The position numbers were made by a program, and so were the translations under genes. From Saprospiraceae bacterium (lineage in GTDB: Bacteria > Bacteroidota > Bacteroidia > Chitinophagales > Saprospiraceae), in the NCBI GenBank assembly GCA_026129545.1, contig JAHCHX010000001.1, positions 2,169,501 to 2,233,500 on the forward strand: 64,000 nucleotides of DNA, read 5' to 3'. The notes below the pieces were generated by a model, which worked only from the letters and a program-made list of their open reading frames with translations, ran no database searches and was not told the DNA's origin. Below are positions 46,109 to 53,777 of this stretch, in pieces (the first letter of the stretch is position 1; each line of letters starts with the position of its first letter).

Positions 46109-46150
46109 ATTTTGCTTTGCGTCTTTGCGACTTCGTGGCAAATTTGAAAA
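46109..46150 (+). repeat. 42-bp dispersed repeat, copy 1
   Basis: The sequence starts ATTTTGCTTTGCGTCTTTGC and is identical over 42 bp to the reverse complement of 62039-62080. The GCGTCTTTGC-type core is a repeat I recall from many Bacteroidota genomes. Confidence 0.85.
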
Positions 46151-46291
46151 CAGTTCGTCCAGTAGTGTGGGCACCATCAAGCGTAAACTGTCATTTCCGG
46201 GTTAAAAACCGAGAACGCCCAACTTTTCGTCCAAAAACCCGTTTATTTTGCCCGCTCGAAACAACCTTTGAAGGATAATAAAAGTCATTGT

Positions 46292-46346
46292 GGGGCAATT
46301 TAAAGTCATCGCAGCCTTTCCAGCAACAAATGACTTTAATAGCCCC
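46292..46346. repeat. Hairpin with three AAAGTCAT copies upstream of DUF4175 gene
   Basis: GGGGCAATTTAAAGTCAT (46292-46309) pairs with 46330-46346 with a one-base gap and one mismatch. AAAGTCAT occurs on the plus strand at 46281-46288 and 46302-46309, and inverted at 46330-46337. The site may be an attenuator or operator of the next gene. Confidence 0.4.
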
Positions 46347-46385
46347 CCGCCAATGACCTCCAATGCCTGCTAACGACACAATAAT

Positions 46386-49300
46386 ATGCTGAAAGACAAT
46401 TATTCCCTTCTCATCGAAAAGCTGGATGCTTTCATCCGCAAGTTCTACATCAATCAGCTGCTACGCGGGGCGCTCTACACCGTTGGCTCGGTGCTGGGAT
46501 TGTTCATCCTGCTCAATGTCGCAGAGTACTACCTATACTTCAGCACCGGCGTTCGCACATTCCTTTTCTGGGGATTCGCGCTGCTGAGCGGCGCGGCGCT
46601 ATATCGTTGGGTGGCCCTCCCGCTCATGCACTATTTTCATTTGGGCAAAGTCATCAGTCACGAACAAGCCGCACAAATCATCGGAGCGCATTTCACCGAC
46701 GTGAAGGACAAGCTGCTGAACATCCTCCAGCTAAAGCATCAAAGCAACAACGCCATCTACGCCGACCTCATCAATGCCAGCATCAACCAGAAAAGCGAGG
46801 AAATCAAACTCGTCCCCTTCACCGCTGCCATTGATTTGGGCAAAAACCGCAAATACCTGCGCTATGCCCTGCCGCCCGTGTTGTTGTTGCTCTTCCTCTT
46901 TCTGGGCGCCCCCAACATCATCCGCGAAGGCTCCATGCGCCTGTGGAACAGCACCACCAAGTTTGAAAAACCAGCCCCCTTCAAGTTCTTGGTGCAGACC
47001 GATAGCCTCAAGGCCGTGCAGTTTTCCGACTTTCTGCTAAAGGTGAAAGTGGAAGGCTCCGCATTGCCCAACGAAGTGTTTATCAACCTCGGCAACGTGC
47101 AATACCGCTTGACCAAAGAAGCCGCCAACGAATTTTCCTACAAGTTTGCGAACGTGCAAAAAGACACGGACTTCAGGCTGTTTTCCAGCGGCATCGAAAG
47201 CCGCGACTACACACTGGAAGTACTGAAAAAGCCAAATATCCTGTCATTCAGCACCAAACTCAATTTCCCCGACTATATCGGTCGCGCAACGGAAGAACTG
47301 TCCAACGTGGGCGACTTGGTAGTGCCGCAAGGCACCAACATCGGTTGGGTGTTCAATGCGCAACACACCGACCAACTGGCCCTGCGCTTCGGCAATGCCC
47401 CCGACACGGAAGCCAAACGTTTTAGCGACCAACTCTTCCAGTTCAGCCGCCGCGCCATGAAAGACGAGACCTACAAAGTCTATCTGAGCAACGCCCTGCT
47501 CAACGGCGCAGATTCGGTGGCTTACACCATCGCGGTCATCCCCGATTTGCACCCGCAAATTTCAGTGGAAGAGTTCAAGGACAGCGCCAACCTAAAAATG
47601 TCCTTCTTCGCCGGCGACGCTTCCGACGACTACGGCCTGCTGAATTTGACCTTCAACTATCAAATCAAAAAAGGACGCGGCGGTCAGTTGCCCATGAACA
47701 CCGTAAAAATAGAAAAGCCCACCGGCAAGCAAGTCCAGTACGAATACACATGGGACGTGCGCAACCTAAACCTCGAACCCGGCGACGAAGTCACTTACTA
47801 CTTTGAGGTGTTCGACAACGACGGCGTGAACGGCTCCAAGAGCGCCCGCACCAACCTCATGCAATACCGTATGCCCACCCTCAACGAGTTCCGCGAACAG
47901 CAAGCGGCCAATTCGGAGGAAATAAAGAAAGACCTCAACAAGGCGCTTAAAGAAAGCCTGAAAATTCAGGAAGAATTGAAGAAACTGCGCGACAAAGTGC
48001 TGCAAAAGAAAGAAATGGACTGGCAGACCCGCAAGGAAATGGAAAAACTCCTCAACCGCCAACAAGAGCTGCAAAAACAGCTGGAAGATGCCAAGCGAAA
48101 TTTTGACCAAAACAAGGAACAACAAAAAGACTTCAACCAACTCAGCGAAGAACAACAGCAAAAACAAGAGCAATTGGACAAACTCTTCGAAGAAACCATC
48201 TCCGAAGAAATGAAGCAACTCATGGAGGACATCCAAAAACTCCTCCAAGAAATGAACAAAGAGCAAATGCTCGAGCAAATGGAGCAAATGCAACTCAATA
48301 GCGAAGACGTGTCGAAAGACCTCGAGCGCCTCCAAGAGCTCTACAAGCAACTCGAAGTGGAACACCTGCTCGAACAACAAATACAGCAACTGGAAGAACT
48401 CGCCAAAGAGCAGGAAAAACTCTCCGAAGAAACCGACAAGGGCGAAAAAAGCGATGAGCAACTCCAAAAAGAACAACAGGGGCTGAACGAAAAATTCGAT
48501 GAGTTGCAGAAGAAAATGGAGGAGCTCCTAAAGAAAAACCAGGAACTCAAGCGCCCAGAGAAAATAGAGGACAACAAACAGGAGATGAAGGACACGAAGA
48601 AGGACATGCAAGACGCCAAACAGCAAATCGGCCAGCAGCAGAAAAAGAACGCAAGCAAAAAGCAAAAGTCCGCTGCCGATAAAATGAAGAACATGGCGAA
48701 CAAGATGAAGCAAAACAGTCAATCGGGCGAGATGGAGCAAATGGAAGAAGACCTCAAAGCCCTCCGCCAGCTGCTCGAAAACCTCGTGGGCCTATCCTTC
48801 AATCAAGAACAAACCATGAAGGACGTCACCGCCACCACCGTCAACACACCGCGCTTCGTAGAACTGGCACAACAGCAGTTCAAAATCAAAGATGATTTCA
48901 GACTCGTGGAAGACAGCTTGCAAGCACTTGCCAGCCGCAACTTCCAAATGGAAAGCATCATCAACGAAAAAGTCACCGAGATAAAAGGCGCCATCAAAAA
49001 CAGCCTCGACGAGCTCGAGGAACGCCGCGTCAACATCGCCACCGAGCATCAACAACGCAGCATGAAAGGACTGAACGACCTCGCCCTCATGCTCTCCGAA
49101 GTCATGGAGCAGATGCAACAACAAATGAGCGCCATGATGCCGGGTAGCCAAGCCTGCCAAAAACCCGGCAACAAATCAGGGGAAGGCAAAGGCCGAGCAC
49201 CCAAAGACAAAATCAGCAAGGGCCAAGAAGACCTCAACAAAATCATGCAGGAACTGAAAGAGCGCCTAGAAAAAAACAAGGGCAACGGCCAGCCCGGCCA

Positions 49301-49751
49301 AGGCGGCCAACCCAACCAAGGCGGCCAGCCCAGCAGTGAGGAATTCGCCAAAATGGCCGCCAAGCAAGCAGCCCTGCGCAATGCCCTCCGCGAGCTACAG
49401 AAGCAAAAAATGGAGCAAGGCAAAGGCGACAAAATGCTCGAAGAACTCATGGAGGAAATGAACAAAACAGAGATTGACTTGGTGAACAAGCGGCTCAACA
49501 ATGAGACCCTCAAGCGCCAGCAAGACATCCTGACGCGCCTGCTCGAACACGAAAAAGCCGAGCGCGAACGCGAGCAGGACGAGCAGCGCCAAGCCGAGAC
49601 CGCCAAGCAACAGCCTGCCAAAATGCCGCCCGCCTTGGAGGAATACCTGAAAAAACGCCGCGCCGAAATCGAGCAGTTCCGCACCGTAAGCCCGGCCCTC
49701 AAGCCTTACTACAAACAACTGGTGGAAGAATATCTGAAAGGGGCAAAATAA
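46386..49751 (+). CDS. DUF4175 family membrane protein with long coiled coil
   Basis: A 1121-residue protein. Three membrane segments lie near residues 25-50, 58-80 and 158-175 (YALPPVLLLLFLFLGAPNII). A periplasmic beta-rich region follows (about 180-490). From about 500 to 800 and again near 950-1090 the sequence is a very long Glu/Lys/Gln-rich coiled coil (QEELKKLRDKVLQKKEMDW type). Gly/Gln-rich spots (GQPGQGGQPNQGGQP) occur near 970. DUF4175 proteins are widespread in Bacteroidota and often lie beside MoxR/von-Willebrand or gliding genes; their function is unknown. The start at 46386 is the first ATG of the frame after the stop-free hairpin region. Confidence 0.87.
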   Translation: MLKDNYSLLIEKLDAFIRKFYINQLLRGALYTVGSVLGLFILLNVAEYYLYFSTGVRTFLFWGFALLSGAALYRWVALPLMHYFHLGKVISHEQAAQIIGAHFTDVKDKLLNILQLKHQSNNAIYADLINASINQKSEEIKLVPFTAAIDLGKNRKYLRYALPPVLLLLFLFLGAPNIIREGSMRLWNSTTKFEKPAPFKFLVQTDSLKAVQFSDFLLKVKVEGSALPNEVFINLGNVQYRLTKEAANEFSYKFANVQKDTDFRLFSSGIESRDYTLEVLKKPNILSFSTKLNFPDYIGRATEELSNVGDLVVPQGTNIGWVFNAQHTDQLALRFGNAPDTEAKRFSDQLFQFSRRAMKDETYKVYLSNALLNGADSVAYTIAVIPDLHPQISVEEFKDSANLKMSFFAGDASDDYGLLNLTFNYQIKKGRGGQLPMNTVKIEKPTGKQVQYEYTWDVRNLNLEPGDEVTYYFEVFDNDGVNGSKSARTNLMQYRMPTLNEFREQQAANSEEIKKDLNKALKESLKIQEELKKLRDKVLQKKEMDWQTRKEMEKLLNRQQELQKQLEDAKRNFDQNKEQQKDFNQLSEEQQQKQEQLDKLFEETISEEMKQLMEDIQKLLQEMNKEQMLEQMEQMQLNSEDVSKDLERLQELYKQLEVEHLLEQQIQQLEELAKEQEKLSEETDKGEKSDEQLQKEQQGLNEKFDELQKKMEELLKKNQELKRPEKIEDNKQEMKDTKKDMQDAKQQIGQQQKKNASKKQKSAADKMKNMANKMKQNSQSGEMEQMEEDLKALRQLLENLVGLSFNQEQTMKDVTATTVNTPRFVELAQQQFKIKDDFRLVEDSLQALASRNFQMESIINEKVTEIKGAIKNSLDELEERRVNIATEHQQRSMKGLNDLALMLSEVMEQMQQQMSAMMPGSQACQKPGNKSGEGKGRAPKDKISKGQEDLNKIMQELKERLEKNKGNGQPGQGGQPNQGGQPSSEEFAKMAAKQAALRNALRELQKQKMEQGKGDKMLEELMEEMNKTEIDLVNKRLNNETLKRQQDILTRLLEHEKAEREREQDEQRQAETAKQQPAKMPPALEEYLKKRRAEIEQFRTVSPALKPYYKQLVEEYLKGAK

Positions 49752-49783
49752 GATAGGACGAGCACACGGAAAGTCACTCAATA

Positions 49784-49816
49784 CCAGCGGGGGCAACCAC
49801 AAGTGGCCCCCGCTGG
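49784..49816 (+). terminator. Terminator-like hairpin after DUF4175 gene
   Basis: A perfect 11-bp stem (CCAGCGGGGGC with its complement at 49806-49816) and an 11-base loop, 33 bp after the stop codon. The T tract is short. Confidence 0.6.
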
Positions 49817-49868
49817 CATTTGACAGAACCAATGCTCCTCCCACACTCGCATTAACCACCCCTCTCCT

Positions 49869-49876
49869 TACCTTTG
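49869..49876 (+). promoter_or_regulatory. -7 element of the CPBP gene
   Basis: TACCTTTG, a full match, 17 bp before the start codon at 49894. No clear -33 element was seen. Transcription would start about 10 nt before the ATG. Confidence 0.45.
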
Positions 49877-49893
49877 GCGCAAAATCGTCGCGC

Positions 49894-50856
49894 ATGGAAA
49901 TAAACCCAACAGACGCTCCCCTCGAACGCGAGCCTGCCGCCTACCGCCCGCCACAGCCCAATGTGCGGACAGTACTCGTCGTGCAGGCACTATTGTGTCT
50001 GCTAGGCGCGGGCACATTTGCGCTCATCGCCGGAGCCGCAGGATGGGACACCGCAACCACCCTCACGCCCGAATCGCCGATAGCCATGCGCTGGCAGGCC
50101 CGATGGGAAATAGGGCTGGGGCATTTCTTAGTCTTTTTGGCAGCAGGCTTTCTGACCGCCTGGTTGTTCTACCGCAGCATCACAGGCATCCGCCCCGACT
50201 GGCGCGACTATTTGCGGGTGCGCCGTTCGCCCAATCCGCTCACGGTCGGCTTGACCGTTCTGCTCATGGCCTCCTCCATCCCCCTTGTGTTGTTTTTGCT
50301 CAACCTCAACCAATTGGTACCCTTCCCCGATGGTTTTGAAACAGCCCAACAACAAACCGAGACCATGCTCAAAGGATTGCTCCGAATGGACAGCCCCACC
50401 GAACTGTGGGCCAACCTTTTCATCATCGCGCTCTTGCCCGCTCTGGGCGAGGAAATCGTCTTTCGCGGCGTGGTGCAGCAACAGCTCATGCGTCGCATCG
50501 CCAACCCGTGGAGCGCGCTGACCATATCGGCGGCCGTGTTTAGCTTTTTCCACTTCCAGTTCGATGGTTTTTTGCCGCGACTGTTATTGGGCTTTCTGCT
50601 CGGCTGGCTGTATTGGGAAACACAAAATTTCTGGGTGCCCGCCATCGCGCATTTTTTCAACAATGGCCTTCAGGTCGTCGGCCAATACCTTTACAGCAAA
50701 GAAGTCTCCACCATAGATTGGGAAAAAGACATCCAAGTGCCATGGTTTTTTGCGCTCGTTTCGCTTTTCATGGTGATAGTGGTGATGCGCCTCATCAGAC
50801 AGACAAAAGAAGCAGACCCCTATTCAGGCGGTGATTTCAAATCACCGCCTGAATAG
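49894..50856 (+). CDS. CPBP family intramembrane metalloprotease
   Basis: A 320-residue membrane protein with about eight hydrophobic segments. The CPBP (Abi/Rce1) motifs are GEEIVFRGVVQQQLM, FSFFHFQFDGFLPRLLLGF and AIAHFFNNGLQVV, which supply the catalytic Glu and the metal-binding His residues. Family members cleave peptides in the membrane, process prenylated or secreted substrates, or give self-protection to bacteriocin producers; no such genes are near. The last codons and the stop codon lie inside a 43-bp perfect inverted repeat, so the sequence end is shaped by that structure. Confidence 0.93.
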   Translation: MEINPTDAPLEREPAAYRPPQPNVRTVLVVQALLCLLGAGTFALIAGAAGWDTATTLTPESPIAMRWQARWEIGLGHFLVFLAAGFLTAWLFYRSITGIRPDWRDYLRVRRSPNPLTVGLTVLLMASSIPLVLFLLNLNQLVPFPDGFETAQQQTETMLKGLLRMDSPTELWANLFIIALLPALGEEIVFRGVVQQQLMRRIANPWSALTISAAVFSFFHFQFDGFLPRLLLGFLLGWLYWETQNFWVPAIAHFFNNGLQVVGQYLYSKEVSTIDWEKDIQVPWFFALVSLFMVIVVMRLIRQTKEADPYSGGDFKSPPE

Positions 50857-50859
50857 GGG
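50817..50859. terminator. 43-bp perfect inverted repeat over the CPBP stop codon
   Basis: 21 bases (50817-50837) and their exact reverse complement (50839-50859) with a single base between. The CPBP stop codon TAG is at 50854-50856. It probably folds as a terminator-like hairpin although no T tract follows. The design resembles the 56-bp palindrome at 30726. Confidence 0.7.
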
Positions 50860-50896
50860 GATACATCGCATAATCAACAAATCTACAAACTCACAC

Positions 50897-51424
50897 ATGG
50901 AACTACTCGGCATCGGTTCAAGGGTCAAACACCCGGCTTTCGGCGACGGCGTGGTCGTGCGCTTGCACGTCGCTGCTTATGAAGTTTGCTTCACCCAGTT
51001 CGGCCTCAAAATGGTCGGAAAAGACTACGCTGGCTGGCAAATCGTGGAGCACATTCCCACAGAGGAATCCGTCACGTTCACCGAAGCAGAAGAATCCCTG
51101 ATTCGTATCCTCCGCGCTTGGTCAGCCATTAGCCTCGAAAAAGTGCCGCTTGGCGACCGCTGGAAGAATGGGAAAATGATACTCCAAGCCGAGGGCATTC
51201 AGCCCAAAGAAATCCCCATTGACACCTTTTTCCACAAAATCGTGATGATGCGCGACCGCCTTCGCGTGCTGGAACAGCAAATCAACGCGCACAAAAAACT
51301 CGACGAGGAAGACAAAATCAACCTTCAGCAATATATCACCCGATGCTACGGCAGCATGACGAGCTTCAACCTGCTTTTCAAAAATCGGGAGGACTACTTT
51401 GTGGGAGAGAGCGGCAAGGAATGA
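50897..51424 (+). CDS. Conserved hypothetical protein
   Basis: A 175-residue soluble protein with no recognised family. The N-terminus has IGSRVKHPAFGDGVVVRLHVAAYEVCF, a pattern that resembles a small beta barrel or SH3-like RNA/DNA-binding fold (for example the CarD or DUF3553 type), followed by helices (FHKIVMMRDRLRVLEQQINAH). The start at 50897 is preferred; the upstream frame begins inside the palindrome. The 3' end overlaps the converging glycosyltransferase gene by 31 bp. Confidence 0.75.
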   Translation: MELLGIGSRVKHPAFGDGVVVRLHVAAYEVCFTQFGLKMVGKDYAGWQIVEHIPTEESVTFTEAEESLIRILRAWSAISLEKVPLGDRWKNGKMILQAEGIQPKEIPIDTFFHKIVMMRDRLRVLEQQINAHKKLDEEDKINLQQYITRCYGSMTSFNLLFKNREDYFVGESGKE

Positions 51425-52782
51425 CCACTATCATGCTTGTCACGGTGCTTAATTTCCCAAAACAAAAAAAGCCACAGCGCGAGGTATTCCAACGCGATAA
51501 GCCAATAATTTTCTCGGAAAAAACCACCCGCGTAGTGGCTATATGACAACGCCACCAAACCCGACCACAAAAGAGGGAATCGCCAGCGAGTCAGCAAACC
51601 CATCGCAAAAGGCACGACGACATACCACGGGTGCACAATGGCGGAAAAAAAGAGGTGGAGCACCAGGGCAACGAGCAGGGCCTGACACAAGCCCTCCACC
51701 GAGGGCCCTTTCGACGACCTGAAACGCGGGGTGAGCCATGCCGTCGCCAACACCCCCGCCACCGTCGCCAACCCCAACATCGGCCCCACCCATCGGCCCG
51801 TTTCGTAGCCCTTCCACCAGTTTCCCGCCGCCCTGAAAACGTGATAAAAACTCGCGTTGAACTGAAACTGGCGAAAATACAAATCAAGGCTCGACAGGAT
51901 ATTCGGCAACACACTCCACAACGGCGCAAACAACACGACCACGCTCCCCACAAAAACAACCACGAAAACCCAACCCCGCCGCCAGCCGAGCCATCGCCAC
52001 ACAATGGGCAAAAACATGAGCGGCAACAACTTGGCAGCAGTAGCCAATCCCCACCATACGGCCGCTCGTTTCACCTCGTCTTGCCTCAGCGCCCGCAGGC
52101 CAGCGAGCAAGAAAAAAATCATTGCCCCCTCGAAATGACAATTGCCCACAATTTCGAGGATGACAAGCGGGTTGAGCGCGTAAAGCAGCGCGGGCGACCA
52201 TGCCCGGGGCCCGGGCGACTTCCCGAACGCAGACCCAAGCAGCCCAATCGTCCCAATTTCGCAAGCCAGCAAAAACACTTTCATCAACACCAGCCCACCC
52301 CACAAATTGCCAAGACTTCCCCATGCCGCCAGCCCAAATACCGCCTGACACACAGGCGGATAGACGGTGAAATACTCCGGCGAGTTCAGCCGGGCATACA
52401 ACTCAGGCGTGATGCCCAACGGGAAAATCCGATTTTCAAAAAAATAAATCGGCGGATGGGAAAACGGGTGAATGCCCGCCAACGTCAAGTAGCCGTCCCA
52501 CAAAAAGCGATAGAAGTCGTCGGAAAGATTCGGAATGTTGAACAACAACAACACCCGCAAGGCGATGCCCAGCCCGACATACCAGCGCTCCCCATCGGGC
52601 GAAGCGTTTCGTGGGACAAAAACAACCCACAGATAAAGGCCAAACATGGCTCCAAAAGCAGCCATGAAAACCCCAAAGTCAGCCCTCCGGGCAAAATATC
52701 CCAAAAACACCGTCAGCCCTGCAAGCGCAAGGCTGACGACATACCGACGAACAACTTTTGTGGAAATTATCACATTATACAC
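51394..52782 (-). CDS. GT-C type polyprenol-linked glycosyltransferase (GT87/MptB-like)
   Basis: A 462-residue integral membrane protein with about ten to twelve segments. The loop after segment 3 has NLSDDFYRFLWDGYLTLAGI, the Asp-Asp and WDG pattern seen in GT-C enzymes such as alpha-mannosyltransferases (MptB/PimE) and DUF2029 proteins. These transfer sugars from polyprenyl phosphate donors on the outer face of the membrane. Substrate and product are unknown. It converges with the hypothetical gene at 50897, overlapping it by 31 bp at the 3' ends. Confidence 0.8.
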   Translation of the reverse strand: MYNVIISTKVVRRYVVSLALAGLTVFLGYFARRADFGVFMAAFGAMFGLYLWVVFVPRNASPDGERWYVGLGIALRVLLLFNIPNLSDDFYRFLWDGYLTLAGIHPFSHPPIYFFENRIFPLGITPELYARLNSPEYFTVYPPVCQAVFGLAAWGSLGNLWGGLVLMKVFLLACEIGTIGLLGSAFGKSPGPRAWSPALLYALNPLVILEIVGNCHFEGAMIFFLLAGLRALRQDEVKRAAVWWGLATAAKLLPLMFLPIVWRWLGWRRGWVFVVVFVGSVVVLFAPLWSVLPNILSSLDLYFRQFQFNASFYHVFRAAGNWWKGYETGRWVGPMLGLATVAGVLATAWLTPRFRSSKGPSVEGLCQALLVALVLHLFFSAIVHPWYVVVPFAMGLLTRWRFPLLWSGLVALSYSHYAGGFFRENYWLIALEYLALWLFLFWEIKHRDKHDSGHSLPLSPTK

Positions 52783-52859
52783 AGATTAAAGACGCTCGTT
52801 GGCGTGGGGTCGTAGAGACCTCGCGTGGCACATCCTCAAATTCGCACACGGTGTACCCA

Positions 52860-53585
52860 TCAACGCCGATAAGGCTGCTGGCGGTCGAAAACAAATTGGG
52901 CATAAGCCCCGTTTACGGGCACTTCCACCAAAATTTTGCGCTTGTATTCGGGATTGGCCCGCACCTTCACGATGCCTTGCACCGCCTCTCCGGGATAGAG
53001 CGTGTGGTCGCGCAGCAGCAAATCGGGCGAGTAAGCAGGCGGTGGCAGCGGCTCGGCAGCCACGCTCGGAATCGTCCAAGCCAGCCACCAAGTGAGGTCA
53101 TAGGCGAAATCCGCGCCACTATACGCATAGCGATAACCTTCGCCCCCTCCTGCGCTGCTGCCGCCAGTCGTTTCGTGCACGATAATCACCGTAGCCACCG
53201 CAGCCACCAACACGCCAGCAGCAATGAGCGCATCGCGCGTGTTCTTCCATCGGATATACTCTTCCGCGCCAAACACGCGAAAGGGAACGCGCTGACGTGC
53301 CGAATTGTATCCGTGCACCAAAACCTGGTCGGGCCGGAAGGTAAAAATCGAGTCACTGTGATTTCGAATGTAGAGGTTGAGATTCATGTCGCGTTCGCCC
53401 CTCGAACTGAGTTCCGCCACCACCTCGCACCCCTGAATAGAAGTGCGCAAAGCAGGAATGCCATGCGTGTAAATCAAGTCGGAAGGGTCGGGCTGGACGG
53501 GGGCTGGCCGATATATCATTCGTCGGTTGCAGGCGGAGAAAAACAGAGCGGCAACCAGCAGGAAAAGACCGAAACGAGGCTTCAT
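52860..53585 (-). CDS. Lipoprotein of unknown function
   Basis: A 241-residue lipoprotein with lipobox Cys19 (LVAALFFSAC). The mature part has beta strands (GCEVVAELSSRGERDMNLNLYIRN, FTFRPDQVLVHGYN) and a single hydrophobic segment near residues 120-140 (ALIAAGVLVAAVATVIIVH), then a Gly-rich stretch (GGSSAGGGEG). No family is recognised. The 52783-52859 spacer contains a TGGGGTCGTAGAGACC element similar to part of the repeat at 60578-60598. Confidence 0.72.
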   Translation of the reverse strand: MKPRFGLFLLVAALFFSACNRRMIYRPAPVQPDPSDLIYTHGIPALRTSIQGCEVVAELSSRGERDMNLNLYIRNHSDSIFTFRPDQVLVHGYNSARQRVPFRVFGAEEYIRWKNTRDALIAAGVLVAAVATVIIVHETTGGSSAGGGEGYRYAYSGADFAYDLTWWLAWTIPSVAAEPLPPPAYSPDLLLRDHTLYPGEAVQGIVKVRANPEYKRKILVEVPVNGAYAQFVFDRQQPYRR

Positions 53586-53754
53586 AGTCTATCAAATTTG
53601 ATGGTGAATACTGGGTGGGTTCAGCAAGAAAAAAGCCATGTAAAATTAGGCGCTCGGCCAACCGCATCGCAAATCGGCGTGTCATTTTTAACGCTGTTTT
53701 AACAGGGTCTTCTTTGCTCCGTGGGCGTTCCGCCGTCATTCCCGTCAGAAACGC

Positions 53755-53762
53755 TATTTTTG
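53755..53762 (+). promoter_or_regulatory. -7 element of the OmpA/PD40 gene
   Basis: TATTTTTG, a full match to TAnnTTTG, 15 bp before the start codon at 53778. No -33 element was found at the usual spacing. Confidence 0.4.
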
Positions 53763-53777
53763 CCGCAAAAAAAGCAC

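Larger units (their letters stand above)
46028..46385. other. Intergenic stretch with dispersed repeat and hairpin
   Basis: 358 bp. GCAAAGACGCAAAG (46069-46082) and its reverse complement (46115-46128) form an inverted pair, and the right arm belongs to a 42-bp repeat (46109-46150) found again at 62039-62080. A second hairpin (46292-46346) lies 39 bp before the next gene. No gene was seen. Confidence 0.6.

Noticed and set aside
52783..52859. TGGGGTCGTAGAGACC element as a further copy of the repeat at 60471
   Set aside because: The match covers only about 20 bp with a gap, too short to claim common origin.
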